Under the pieces are notes generated by a model. That model ran no database searches and had not been told where the DNA came from. It saw only the letters and a program-made list of their open reading frames with translations. Below are positions 24,288 through 33,736 of a stretch of DNA of 64,000 nucleotides, piece by piece. The DNA lies in NCBI GenBank assembly GCA_963692465.1, contig OY829943.1, forward strand, positions 1,488,001 through 1,552,000, read 5' to 3'. Position numbers and translations under genes: made by a program. This stretch comes from JAUZOB01 sp963692465. GTDB lineage: Bacteria > Bacteroidota > Bacteroidia > Bacteroidales > Prolixibacteraceae. Position 1 is the first letter of the stretch, and each line of letters starts with the position of its first letter.

Positions 24288-25130
24288 ATGCCGGATAGTC
24301 TGTCTTATCTTCGTAATCGTCTCAATGGGATGTTTCCCAGAAGAGAGATTGATGCAATTATTCGCATTCTCGTTCAGGATGTTCTTAATTTATCCGTTAC
24401 TGAGTTTCTTCTCAAAAGACAAGATTCAATCAGCGAAGAAAAACAGGCATTGATACGAGACATAGCGGACCGTCTTGCTCTTGGTGAACCACTTCAGTAT
24501 ATCTTAGGAATAACCGAGTTTTACGGTCTAAGTTTTCATGTCGAGCCAGGATGTCTTATTCCCCGTCAGGAGACAGAGGAACTTGTTGATCTAATACTAA
24601 AGGAAAATCTTCAGGAAAACTTATCCATTCTTGACATTGGAACCGGAAGTGGTTGTATTGCGATTGCAATTGCCAGCAATAAAAAATCATCTAATATATC
24701 CGCATGGGATATTTCCCAAAAAGCCCTTACTATCGCCCGCAAAAATGCAGAAGACAATCACGTTTCAATTGAATTCAAGCAAACAGATATTCTAAAATAT
24801 CCGCAACCTTCTGCCCCTGCGTACAATATCATAATTAGTAACCCCCCTTATATTCCCGACTCAGAACAATCCTCGATGAATAAAAATGTCACAGAACATG
24901 AGCCGCATCTTGCACTCTTTGTTCCCGACGATAATCCATTGTTATTTTATAAGAAAATAGCAGCATTTGCCTGGAACAGCCTTCTGCCTAACGGGCGTTT
25001 ATATTTTGAGATACATGAAAAACAGGGGATTCAGATCATTAATCTTTTAGAAAAATTCAAATTCAATAACCCACACATAACCGTTGATTTAAATGGCAAA
25101 GACCGGATTATATCTTGCACAAAAAGTTAA
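24288..25130 (+). CDS. prmC: Peptide chain release factor N5-glutamine methyltransferase PrmC
   Basis: PrmC methylates the Gln of the GGQ loop in release factors RF1 and RF2. The helical N-terminal domain is followed by a class I methyltransferase fold: LIPRQETEELVDLIL, LDIGTGSGCIAIAIA for SAM binding, and the catalytic NPPYIP near residue 185. The start is set to ATG 24288 (MPDSLSYLRNRL), because the predicted -7 element lies between the earlier ATG at 24252 and this one. This gives 280 residues, normal for the family. prfA or prfB, its substrates' genes, are not in the window. It converges on the LytTR regulator gene with an 8-base gap. Identification is secure. Confidence 0.95.
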   Translation: MPDSLSYLRNRLNGMFPRREIDAIIRILVQDVLNLSVTEFLLKRQDSISEEKQALIRDIADRLALGEPLQYILGITEFYGLSFHVEPGCLIPRQETEELVDLILKENLQENLSILDIGTGSGCIAIAIASNKKSSNISAWDISQKALTIARKNAEDNHVSIEFKQTDILKYPQPSAPAYNIIISNPPYIPDSEQSSMNKNVTEHEPHLALFVPDDNPLLFYKKIAAFAWNSLLPNGRLYFEIHEKQGIQIINLLEKFKFNNPHITVDLNGKDRIISCTKS

Positions 25131-25138
25131 ATTCACAC

Positions 25139-25894
25139 CTATTTCCGTTGCATTCCAGTCAGATCATCAATAAGAATCTGACGTCTATTCGGTGAGACTG
25201 GAATTATTGATCCATCGGTCAGAATCAAAACACCACCCTCTTTCTTTTTAAACCTTTCCACGAAATTAAGATTGACTAAATGGGACTGATGAATACGGAC
25301 AAATCCAGATCCATCCAGAAGTTCTTCAACCTCTTTAAGTCGTTTTGATATTAATATCTTTTCTCCCGTAGAGATATAAAAAGTTGTATAACTATAATCC
25401 GACTCACAGCGAACAATTGTATCAATGCTAGCCACATAGATACTATCAGCTGTTCTCAGTACGATCTTGCGATCTCCACTTTTTCTTCTATTCATATTAC
25501 TAACGAAGGCTCCGACCTCGGTCGACTGATCCTGACCAATCTTATTAATAGCCCGGGCAACTCCAGCCTTGAGTTCCACTTCACTTACCGGTTTCAGAAT
25601 ATAATCTATCGCACTAAATTGAATCGCACGAACTGCAAATTCATCATACGCTGTTATAATAATCAAAACAGCTTTGAGATTTTTAAACTCCATTAATACC
25701 TGAAAGCCATCTCCGTCCCCAAGGTTTATATCCAAGAAAATAAGATCTGGATTTTCATTTCTTATCACTTCAATAGCCGAAGAAACATTACACCCTGTTC
25801 CCACAATTTCAATTTCCGGAAACTGACGTCTTATCATCATTGACAGCAACTCCCTACAAGCAGGTTCATCATCTATTACAACAGCATGAATCAT
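25139..25894 (-). CDS. LytTR-family response regulator
   Basis: The N-terminal receiver (1-115) carries the acidic pocket VVIDDEP, the phosphoacceptor Asp in LIFLDINLGDGDG, and the Lys in YILKPVSEVEL. The C-terminal LytTR DNA-binding domain (about 145-245) shows DRKIVLRTADSIYVAS, a FVRIHQSHLVNL segment and the GSIIPVSPNRR end. The start is taken as ATG 25894, whose first bases overlap the kinase stop (ATGA); a frame beginning at 25909 is less likely. It should bind direct repeats upstream of target genes, and the only gene certain to be linked is its partner kinase. The target genes are unknown. Confidence 0.94.
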   Translation of the reverse strand: MIHAVVIDDEPACRELLSMMIRRQFPEIEIVGTGCNVSSAIEVIRNENPDLIFLDINLGDGDGFQVLMEFKNLKAVLIIITAYDEFAVRAIQFSAIDYILKPVSEVELKAGVARAINKIGQDQSTEVGAFVSNMNRRKSGDRKIVLRTADSIYVASIDTIVRCESDYSYTTFYISTGEKILISKRLKEVEELLDGSGFVRIHQSHLVNLNFVERFKKKEGGVLILTDGSIIPVSPNRRQILIDDLTGMQRK

Positions 25895-27864
25895 ATCCAT
25901 TTTTCCCATTTCATCGGTAATAAAAAAACAATCTTTGTTCCCCTTTTTGCCGGGTCTTCTTCCCGAAGATCTAAAAACTGGTATTTAAAATTCCCCCGAT
26001 AAATATTCTTCAGGTTTTTTATCCTCTCTTCAAAAACTTTTAAGCCCAATGATTCAGCAGCCCCATTTTTCTCTTTCTCCAACAACGAACTTTTCAATCC
26101 AGGACCATTATCAATAATTTCCACCCGTAAACTCTTACCTTCTTGTGTGAATAGCAAAGAAATTTCTCCCTGCTCACTGATTTTACAAATCCCATGATTG
26201 ACCGAATTTTCAATAAACGGCTGAATTAGCATAGGCGGGAGGAATGTTTCTTCTTTATCAATCTTATCATCCAAAACTATCCTATAATTAAAATCAAATC
26301 GCATCTTTTGGAGAACAATATAACTTTCAACCGTTTTAATTTCATCTTTTAAAAGAACCCATTCTTGTCTGGAGTTATTAAGAACAGATCTTGTCAATGA
26401 CGCAAACTGTCCCAAATAAAAAGAAGCTCTTCTCCCATCTTCCTTATACATATAATTCTGAATTGACGCCAAGATATTAAAGACAAAATGAGGATTCATC
26501 TGAGACCGCAATAATTGTTGTTCAAGAACAAGTTGCCGATGCCTCACCTTCAATCGTTGAACATATACCCAAACACTACCAACAATCAAGATAAATGAAA
26601 ATAACAGAAAAAGTTGAAGCATGATCATTCCCTTCTTCTTCAACTCAGCTTTTTGCGATGACTGGTTTTCCTTTAATTTCTCAATCTGGTTCTCCTTACG
26701 GCGCGTATCATATTTATACTGAATTTCAGTAAGAATATCATAATCCATTTTCCAGTTTAGACTGTCCTGATAAAGTTTTGTTAGTTTAAGATAAAAAAGA
26801 GCATCTCTAAACCTTCCCTCTCTTTCATGCAATTTCGACAAAAGAGAATACCCTTTTTCAAGCAACAAGTACGATCGTATTTGTTGGGATAGTACAATCA
26901 CTTTTTGAATCGTCTTCTCTGACTGCTCATACGACTTATTCCCCAAATAAGCTTCTCCTAGTCCCAAATAAGTCATTATCAAATAATATCGATCAATATG
27001 CTGATCATAAAGATTCAAGGCCCGATTATAATATAAAACGGCCCGATTATAATCTCCCCCCTTGGCAAATAAATCCGCCATGAAACCTAAACGGATAGCA
27101 ACTTGATTTTTAATTTTACTTCGAGCTGCTAATCCAAGCGATTCTCTATAAAATTGAATCGCTTTGCTCCGATCATTTCTTCTTTCCGACAGAATACCCA
27201 AGTAAAGATAAACATCACATATTCCCGAAATGTTTCCTGCTTTTTGGGCCGCATAAAGGGATCGGTACAAATATTCATTAGCCTCAGGATAGCACATCTT
27301 TGAAAGATTAATCAACCCCACCCCGGCTAAAGAGAAATAAATTGTATTCCAATATTTCTTCTTTACTTTTATATTTCGCTCTGCAATTTGCAGCGCAGAC
27401 ATAAAAAAACGCATTGATTTTGCAGGCTGATTCATCCGCATCGCTAAATGACCCAGATAATTTAAAGAGACAACGATGTTTAACGTATCATCCTCCAATT
27501 GGGCATATCGCAACGCAGATTGATGCATACAGGTCGAACGGACATATTCTCCGTTCATCAAACAGATTGCCCCCAGTAGATTACTACATTTAATAATCCC
27601 ATCCATATAGCCATTCTGAATAGAATAGTTCAACAGATGCTCAACTTCTACCCGCTCAGACAAAAAAACATTGGAATACAATACCGGATTAATCTTCTCT
27701 ATCCGTTTTCTTATATCAGCTCTTGATTTCTCCTTAAAAAATGAATTTCCCAGATTAATAACACTTTGTGATTCTCCTCTCGCATGAAGGCATAGGGGAC
27801 AGAGAAGAATTATTATTCCTATAAGGCAGAATAAATTATTTCTTAATCTGGATAATCTCGTCAT
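25891..27864 (-). CDS. LytS-like sensor histidine kinase with TPR sensor region
   Basis: A signal or anchor helix at about 10-30 precedes a helical region up to about residue 385 made of tetratricopeptide-type repeats (repeated patterns such as AIQFYRESLGLAARS and AVLYYNRALNLYDQH). A coiled stretch and a transmembrane helix near 415-435 connect to a His_kinase domain (QLLRSQMNPHFVFNILASI, His being the phosphoacceptor) and an ATPase domain with FIENSVNHGI. The TPR region should face the periplasm. The start is set at ATG 27864 (MTRLSRLRNN), because a perfect -7 element covers the earlier in-frame ATG at 27897. It forms a translationally coupled pair with the LytTR regulator. This architecture is frequent in Bacteroidota; its ligand is unknown. 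Confidence 0.92.
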   Translation of the reverse strand: MTRLSRLRNNLFCLIGIIILLCPLCLHARGESQSVINLGNSFFKEKSRADIRKRIEKINPVLYSNVFLSERVEVEHLLNYSIQNGYMDGIIKCSNLLGAICLMNGEYVRSTCMHQSALRYAQLEDDTLNIVVSLNYLGHLAMRMNQPAKSMRFFMSALQIAERNIKVKKKYWNTIYFSLAGVGLINLSKMCYPEANEYLYRSLYAAQKAGNISGICDVYLYLGILSERRNDRSKAIQFYRESLGLAARSKIKNQVAIRLGFMADLFAKGGDYNRAVLYYNRALNLYDQHIDRYYLIMTYLGLGEAYLGNKSYEQSEKTIQKVIVLSQQIRSYLLLEKGYSLLSKLHEREGRFRDALFYLKLTKLYQDSLNWKMDYDILTEIQYKYDTRRKENQIEKLKENQSSQKAELKKKGMIMLQLFLLFSFILIVGSVWVYVQRLKVRHRQLVLEQQLLRSQMNPHFVFNILASIQNYMYKEDGRRASFYLGQFASLTRSVLNNSRQEWVLLKDEIKTVESYIVLQKMRFDFNYRIVLDDKIDKEETFLPPMLIQPFIENSVNHGICKISEQGEISLLFTQEGKSLRVEIIDNGPGLKSSLLEKEKNGAAESLGLKVFEERIKNLKNIYRGNFKYQFLDLREEDPAKRGTKIVFLLPMKWEKWI

Positions 27865-27894
27865 AGCATTTACCAAACAATCTTCACTAGAATT

Positions 27895-27902
27895 CAAAAG
27901 TA
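27895..27902 (-). promoter_or_regulatory. Predicted -7 element for the LytS-like kinase operon
   Basis: The minus strand reads TACTTTTG, a full match to TAnnTTTG, about 30 bases ahead of the chosen kinase start. It overlaps the ATG at 27895-27897, which argues against that codon as the start. Confidence 0.55.
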
Positions 27903-27950
27903 AGCAAATTCAGAAAGAAAGACCCCCTATTTTAAATCTAGCATAAGAAT

Positions 27951-30900
27951 TTATTTCTCTTCACTACCAGTAACGATTGGTAATTCCACATAAAAACAAG
28001 AGCCTTTTTCAACTTCTGTTTCAAACCATATCCTGCCTTTAAAATCCTCAATAATCCGTTTCGATATTGCAAGTCCTAGTCCCATCCCTCCTGTTTTTGT
28101 CGTGAAATTAGGCTGAAACAATTTATCCTGAAGTTCTTCAGAAATTCCCGTTCCATTATCCATAATCTTAACAATGCACCAATCTTTCTTTTCAATAATT
28201 TCAATATTTATAATCCCTTTCCGTTCTTTAGGAATCGCCTGAATAGCATTTTTAACCAAATTAACCAGAACCCTTGTCAACTGGACCTGATCAGCCAGAA
28301 TCATTACATCCCGAACATCATCCTTAAATGCAATTCCAACATTTTCTGTATTTAAAAAGAGATCACAAACTTCTCGAATACGGTCTTTTAACGACAAAAC
28401 CTTCAAATTAGATTTTGACATCTTAGCAAAATTCGAAAAGGAAGATGCAATATCCGAGAGAACATCTATCTGTTCAATCAATATCTTAGTAGCTCGTTCG
28501 AAAAAAGCATCATAATCAGGAAGTTGTTCTTTTTTTGCCCGTTGTAGATACTGGATATTTAACTTCATTGGAGTAAGCGGATTTTTTATCTCATGAGCTA
28601 TTTGCCGAGCCATCTCTCTCCAGGCCATCTCCCGCTCCGATTGAGCCAACCGATCTGCACTAGCTGCCAATTCCACAACTTTTCGGTTATACTCTTTTAC
28701 AATACTCCCAATCTCATCATCCCCTTTATAACTAATTTCCTCATTCCGTTTTCCAAGTTGAATGGCCCGCAACTTCTCTCTCAAAAGTTCCAATGGTCTG
28801 GTCACTTGTCCTGATATTGCCACTGCAATAAGCACACTGGCCAGAATCATAAACACATAGATGTTTATAAATGCAACGATAAAAGTAGTAACTTCCTGCT
28901 TCATCCTATCTTCCCGCACAAAATAGGGTAGATTAATATACGCCAACTCCTTCCCTCTGCCATTAATTAGCGGGATATATGCTGAAAGGTATTCCATATT
29001 TCCAATCTTTTCCGGTTGCATATACTTCAGTTGGTCTTTTTCTGCCAATTGAGTAAAAGCTATCGGATTCATCCTCTCCGACAAAAGTCCCTTTTTAAAT
29101 ATCTCCGGTCTTGAAGATGCCAATAAATTACCGTCCAAATCATACAAATTAATGTCAGTACTAAAGATATCCGACAATCGGAATAGTTCACTTTCTCTCA
29201 ACACCTGCAAATAACCATCAAGGGTATCCAGTTCCGTAACCTGAGTTGATAACTCCGACAGCACAGACTGCAACTTATCGTCCAAATCCTCCTTATGTCT
29301 TGTCTGATAATCCTTCACATTGTATACAACAATTCCGATAGCCATTAAAATCATCGAAACAAGCATCACTGAAACGAAAGCAATCTGAATCTTCTGCTTT
29401 AACCCAGGAGACGTCTTTCGCCGCCCCCTGTTTAATAACAGAAGGACTACTCCAAAGACAAAAAACATCACAAAAACATAAGGAAATGAAGCCAGATAAT
29501 CCTTCGTCACGATTTGTGGGCGACTGACAATTATAAGATTTGATCCCTCCAACCGATATAAATAATGGATATAATTATCCAGTTCAAAGAATCCTGATTT
29601 TTTAACTTTAGAAAGGTATTCTTTAGCCGACAGATTATATTGAAATACACCTTTTCGATCAACTAATTTGCCATCATAAAATTTTGCAGAAGAGAACCGA
29701 TCTTGATTATTAAATTGTAAAACTTTCTCATCCAACAACAGCTCAGGAAATCCAATTCCCTCCGACAACACCTTAGAATGAAGCTCTACATATAAAGTCC
29801 GACCCTTCGGCAGAATATCTTTAAAAAAGAAACGTCCGAAATAGCAAATCCGTCCATTCATCCTTTCAAGAAGGTAAAAATTCGTTCCCGGTAGCCGAAC
29901 CCCCTTAGTCCTTATCAAATTCTCGAAATACGGATAACAGGAATGATAAACATTCTGATCAACAAAAATACTATCGCCTTCGGAACAAATAGGGAACTGC
30001 ATGTCGTACTTTCTGAAATAGCCGTAGAAATAAGTCTGTTGTAAATAGTTTTGAACATTATAATCATTCGCAGCAAGCATGTCCCGCAGAATTCCGTCCG
30101 TCTTAATTTTCTCATCTATTTCAGAAAGTAAAACCTCAGCAGTCGGATCCCTTTCCGTTGCCAGATTCTCAGCCAATGTTTTTTGAACTTCCCGATCTCG
30201 TTTTATTAAACATTGCGGTGAGTAGAACAGGAGAAACAGGGAAGCAATCAATGAAAAAGCAACAAGATAGGTCAGGCGATACCGGCTAAACCGTTCCTTT
30301 ACCATACTGAACATTACCATATTAAGAATTCCGAAATAGCCAGCGAATAATCCGGGGGTCGTAATTCCTGTAACGGAAGCCAACGCATAAGCAATGAGAA
30401 CAAGAACGCCAAGGACGATTAATGCATAATAGCCTTTAATCTTTTGCTGATAAACGGACGAGATTCTCAGCGAAATCAAAAAAGAAGCAGCCAGAAGCAA
30501 CAAAATAACCCCATAAGAGATGTATGAATAAATCGAAAGCTGAATTACATTCTGCAACTCAAATGAGACACTTGAATTTGCAAACAATACCTCCAACAAA
30601 TAGACACACCCCCATAGAACAATCAAATTAAATAACTGACTAAGAGCATAATTTCTTTTTCGGCACTTTTGGGACACATGCAAACGTTTCCCTTCCCGAT
30701 AAAAAAACAGCGCCCATACAAAAAACAGCAACGCCAACAACAACATAGCCCCCAACGAGGGTAACAAGTTTGAACAAGCAAACTGCGCCGGCGAAAACAA
30801 ATTTAATTCTCTAATTGCATGTGGCCATTGCCCGCAAACAATCAGCAAATAAACTCCCCCGATAATAACCGCAAGTCCACCCATTCGGGTAAAGAAACTC

Positions 30901-31628
30901 ACAGTCGATAACATTCTGGACAACAAGAAAAGGGAAAAGATAAAAAAGAACAGCGCAATCCCATATAAAACAGCAGGCAGATAATAATCCGTCAGTCGAT
31001 TGACCTGATTATCATTCACCTGTATTGAAAAGAGATATTGTCCTCCGTAACTATAAACAGGTCTAGAATAGGACGTCTTCGCAGGAAATACACCATAATT
31101 ATCAGGCAAATGCAAATCGGACTGGAAATGGCGTGTCAGATATTTATTTTCATAAGAATATTCCTGGCAAATCTGAATGAATCCACTTATTACATAAGGC
31201 CCCTCATAACGGTTAAATTCAACATACCACCCTGTAGGCAAATGAACCAATCCATTTTCATGACGGGAAACAACAGATCCCTCAGTAAACGACACTGAAT
31301 TGTCGCTCCAGTACCTCAGAGAGTCGCCATAAAACACCAAAACAGATAACCCTTTTCGTTGCAAGAAATTACTTTCCTTCTCAAAAGTCAGAAAATAATC
31401 AAAATTCTTGCCTTCCCGATTCTTTAGTTCCTGCGCAATTTTATTGAGGTGAACGTTTAACAATTGAGATTTCTGTTCCACAACCCGGGTCACCCAATTC
31501 AAGCGTTTCGACGCCAACACATTCTCAATATTTCCTAATTCAGTGTAGAGTCCTCCAGCAAGAAACAGGACAGAAATTCCCAGTACGATTAGGAAACGAG
31601 AACGTAATCTTTGACTAACCCTATTCAT
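27951..31628 (-). CDS. Large NtrY-like sensor histidine kinase with several extracytoplasmic regions
   Basis: This 1225-residue kinase has an unusual input half. A first helix (about 15-33) leads to an extracytoplasmic region of about 180 residues. A block of about seven or eight helices follows (about 215-470), then a second extracytoplasmic region (about 470-715), two helices, a third such region (about 770-910), and a final helix (about 915-945). A HAMP segment comes next, then the HisKA box (RQIAHEIKNPLTPMKLNIQY) with the EIKNP variant typical of NtrY kinases, and an ATPase domain with NLVKNAIQAIP and GMGLGLAIS. It overlaps rlmH by 8 bases and has no response regulator beside it. The signal and partner are unknown. 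Kinase assignment is secure; topology is estimated by eye. Confidence 0.92.
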   Translation of the reverse strand: MNRVSQRLRSRFLIVLGISVLFLAGGLYTELGNIENVLASKRLNWVTRVVEQKSQLLNVHLNKIAQELKNREGKNFDYFLTFEKESNFLQRKGLSVLVFYGDSLRYWSDNSVSFTEGSVVSRHENGLVHLPTGWYVEFNRYEGPYVISGFIQICQEYSYENKYLTRHFQSDLHLPDNYGVFPAKTSYSRPVYSYGGQYLFSIQVNDNQVNRLTDYYLPAVLYGIALFFFIFSLFLLSRMLSTVSFFTRMGGLAVIIGGVYLLIVCGQWPHAIRELNLFSPAQFACSNLLPSLGAMLLLALLFFVWALFFYREGKRLHVSQKCRKRNYALSQLFNLIVLWGCVYLLEVLFANSSVSFELQNVIQLSIYSYISYGVILLLLAASFLISLRISSVYQQKIKGYYALIVLGVLVLIAYALASVTGITTPGLFAGYFGILNMVMFSMVKERFSRYRLTYLVAFSLIASLFLLFYSPQCLIKRDREVQKTLAENLATERDPTAEVLLSEIDEKIKTDGILRDMLAANDYNVQNYLQQTYFYGYFRKYDMQFPICSEGDSIFVDQNVYHSCYPYFENLIRTKGVRLPGTNFYLLERMNGRICYFGRFFFKDILPKGRTLYVELHSKVLSEGIGFPELLLDEKVLQFNNQDRFSSAKFYDGKLVDRKGVFQYNLSAKEYLSKVKKSGFFELDNYIHYLYRLEGSNLIIVSRPQIVTKDYLASFPYVFVMFFVFGVVLLLLNRGRRKTSPGLKQKIQIAFVSVMLVSMILMAIGIVVYNVKDYQTRHKEDLDDKLQSVLSELSTQVTELDTLDGYLQVLRESELFRLSDIFSTDINLYDLDGNLLASSRPEIFKKGLLSERMNPIAFTQLAEKDQLKYMQPEKIGNMEYLSAYIPLINGRGKELAYINLPYFVREDRMKQEVTTFIVAFINIYVFMILASVLIAVAISGQVTRPLELLREKLRAIQLGKRNEEISYKGDDEIGSIVKEYNRKVVELAASADRLAQSEREMAWREMARQIAHEIKNPLTPMKLNIQYLQRAKKEQLPDYDAFFERATKILIEQIDVLSDIASSFSNFAKMSKSNLKVLSLKDRIREVCDLFLNTENVGIAFKDDVRDVMILADQVQLTRVLVNLVKNAIQAIPKERKGIINIEIIEKKDWCIVKIMDNGTGISEELQDKLFQPNFTTKTGGMGLGLAISKRIIEDFKGRIWFETEVEKGSCFYVELPIVTGSEEK

Positions 31629-32094
31629 GATGATATGGCTCTCCTTTTATAATGGTCATTGCACGATATAACTGTTCCGTAAAGATTAACCGGACCATTT
31701 GATGAGAAAATGTCATCTTCGATAACGAGACCCGCAAGTTTGCACGATCATACACCGATACAGAAAAGCCATAAGGACCCCCAATAATAAAAACAACATT
31801 TCGCAAGCCTGCAATCATCTTCTTCTCCATAAAAGATGCAAACATCAAAGAACTGAACTCTGTTCCCCGTTCATCAAGAAGGATTAGATAATCATCCTGA
31901 CGAACATGATCCAGAAGAAGTTTCCCCTCCTTTTCTTTTTGAACCTGTTCTGATAAATTCTTCACTTTTTTAAGATCAGGAATAACTTTCATTTCGAAAG
32001 GAATATAATGTCCAATTCGCCCCACATAATCCGAAATTCCATCTTTTATATAATCCGAATCAGTCTTTCCTACAACCAACAATGTTATTTTCAT
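31621..32094 (-). CDS. rlmH: 23S rRNA (pseudouridine1915-N3)-methyltransferase RlmH
   Basis: RlmH is a SPOUT-class enzyme that methylates pseudouridine 1915 in helix 69 of 23S rRNA, acting on assembled 70S ribosomes. The trefoil-knot SAM site is clear: LILLDERGTEFSS, then VVFIIGGPYGFSVSVY and the C-terminal SKMTFSHQMVRLIFTEQLYRAMTIIKGEPYHH, whose end is diagnostic. The length of 157 residues is normal. Its last 8 bases overlap the start of the large sensor kinase, implying a shared transcript. Identification is secure. Confidence 0.97.
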   Translation of the reverse strand: MKITLLVVGKTDSDYIKDGISDYVGRIGHYIPFEMKVIPDLKKVKNLSEQVQKEKEGKLLLDHVRQDDYLILLDERGTEFSSLMFASFMEKKMIAGLRNVVFIIGGPYGFSVSVYDRANLRVSLSKMTFSHQMVRLIFTEQLYRAMTIIKGEPYHHE

Positions 32095-32335
32095 CTTTTA
32101 TTCAGCGTCTTAATTTTTCACTTCGAGTCAGTCCCAACTCTTTTAATCCACACAAACAACAATCAAGCAAGCTCTTAACAAATCTACAAATAAAAACCGG
32201 GCATTATGGTAATAATACACGATCGAAATACTCCACGAATCATATTCGCGAACTATTCGATTATAAAGGCTTTTTTTTATAATTTTACGAAAGTAACTGT
32301 TTTATTTTTCCAAAGGTTCACTAAAAAATATTATC

Positions 32336-32746
32336 ATGAGAATTAGATATAGTCATCTTCTTCTATCGTTCACTGTTACAATGGTCATACTATTGGGCTT
32401 CGGTCTTTCTGTAAATGCACAAGTCCCCGATGGAGTCCTACTGAGCCTTAAATCAGGAGATGCAAAATCCCTTGCGCGTCACTTCAACTCGAATGTTGAG
32501 TTAACGGTCCTTAATCATGAAGACATTTACAGTAAAGGACAGGCAGAACAATTAGTTCGAAATTTCTTTTATAAATATCATCCGGATAAATTTACACTAA
32601 TTCATCAGGGAACACAGGAAGGCCGACCTTATGCTATTGGAAATCTTCAATGTGGCCGAAATACTTTCAGGGTTTCTTTTCTTCTCAGAAAGACTGGAAA
32701 AGATTATTTAATTCACATGCTTCGAATTGAAAAGATTGAGCAATAA
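32336..32746 (+). CDS. DUF4783 secreted protein
   Basis: A signal peptide of about 28 residues ends in VNAQ. The mature domain of about 108 residues has the DUF4783 pattern: LKSGDAKSLARHFNSNVEL, then YSKGQAEQLVRNFFYKY and an NTF2-like sheet (GRPYAIGNL, TFRVSFLLRKTGKDYLIHMLRIE). The fold resembles the SnoaL/NTF2 cone, a small binding domain; that is a structural inference. The family is found in Bacteroidota, often near rlmH and yihY-type genes, as here. It overlaps the YihY gene by 20 bases, so the two are translated together. The function is unknown. The 240-base gap upstream, divergent from rlmH, shows no clear promoter match. Confidence 0.88.
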   Translation: MRIRYSHLLLSFTVTMVILLGFGLSVNAQVPDGVLLSLKSGDAKSLARHFNSNVELTVLNHEDIYSKGQAEQLVRNFFYKYHPDKFTLIHQGTQEGRPYAIGNLQCGRNTFRVSFLLRKTGKDYLIHMLRIEKIEQ

Positions 32747-33734
32747 TAGGCACAGACCCGTCATTGTAAAAAAGGGAATAACATTTGGAGATAGAAAATT
32801 TCAACAATTAAAAGATTCTCTCTCCTCTTGGGCTGATACAATTATTTTTCCAGGAACACATCAATCAACGCTTTACGAGGTCTCTATTTTCTTTTTCAGA
32901 GGATTACAAAAAGGAGCGATTGGCACAAGGGCCTCGTCTATCGCCTATAATTTTTTCATGGCCCTGTTTCCTGTAATCATTTTTATTTTTACCTTAATTC
33001 CCTATATTCCCATTCGCGATTTCCCAATAGAACTTTATCTTCTTATACAGAGCGTTCTTCCTGACAATGCTTTTCTAACAGTAGAGAATACCATTACCGA
33101 TATCATAACCCGACCCAGAGGAGGGCTCCTCTCTTTTGGTTTTCTTGCTGCGATGATCTTTTCGACCAATGGCATTACCGCGTTAATGTCCGCTTTTGAT
33201 GCCACAAATCACACTTACATTAAACGGAATTGGCTTAATCAGCGTTTTATCTCAATTATTCTGTTTTTTATTCTTTCTTTTCTCCTCACCATAGCGATCG
33301 GGCTCATTACCGGAGGTCAATGGATTCTTAATTTTCTGGTTAAAAACGACATACTCAAAACCAACTTTACTTTTTATCTTTTGAGTGTGGGAAAATGGAT
33401 CGTCATTATTGCCCTTTTCTTTTCTGCTTTCTCTTTTCTTTATTATTTAGCCCCAGCCAAAAGATCCAGATGGAAATTTATCTCTGCAGGTAGCGTCTTT
33501 GCCACTTTCCTTTCTATCCTTTTCGCAATCGGCTTTTCTTTTTACATCAATCACTTTGGAAAATACAACAAACTTTACGGATCAATTGGCACCTTTTTGG
33601 TTATTATGGTTTGGCTTTATCTTAATTCATACATCCTACTTCTTGGTTTTGAGCTAAATGCCAGTATCCGACAGGCAAATCTAGAAAAAGAGAAAAAATT
33701 AAAACGTCTCAAATCCGAAAACGCATCTTCTTAG
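32727..33734 (+). CDS. YihY/BrkB-family inner-membrane protein
   Basis: The 335-residue protein has six predicted helices and the family signature of small and polar residues: GAIGTRASSIAYNFFMALFPVI, then the NGITALMSAFDATNHT segment and KLYGSIGTFLVIMVWLYLNSYILLLGFELNA near the end. The family was once labelled ribonuclease BN in error; its true role is unresolved, with transport suggested. The start is a TTG at 32727, inside the DUF4783 gene, because no ATG occurs until well within the first helix. Translational coupling to DUF4783 is therefore likely. It converges on a rhomboid gene with only 2 bases between stops. Confidence 0.9.
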   Translation: MKRLSNNRHRPVIVKKGITFGDRKFQQLKDSLSSWADTIIFPGTHQSTLYEVSIFFFRGLQKGAIGTRASSIAYNFFMALFPVIIFIFTLIPYIPIRDFPIELYLLIQSVLPDNAFLTVENTITDIITRPRGGLLSFGFLAAMIFSTNGITALMSAFDATNHTYIKRNWLNQRFISIILFFILSFLLTIAIGLITGGQWILNFLVKNDILKTNFTFYLLSVGKWIVIIALFFSAFSFLYYLAPAKRSRWKFISAGSVFATFLSILFAIGFSFYINHFGKYNKLYGSIGTFLVIMVWLYLNSYILLLGFELNASIRQANLEKEKKLKRLKSENASS

Positions 33735-33736
33735 AT

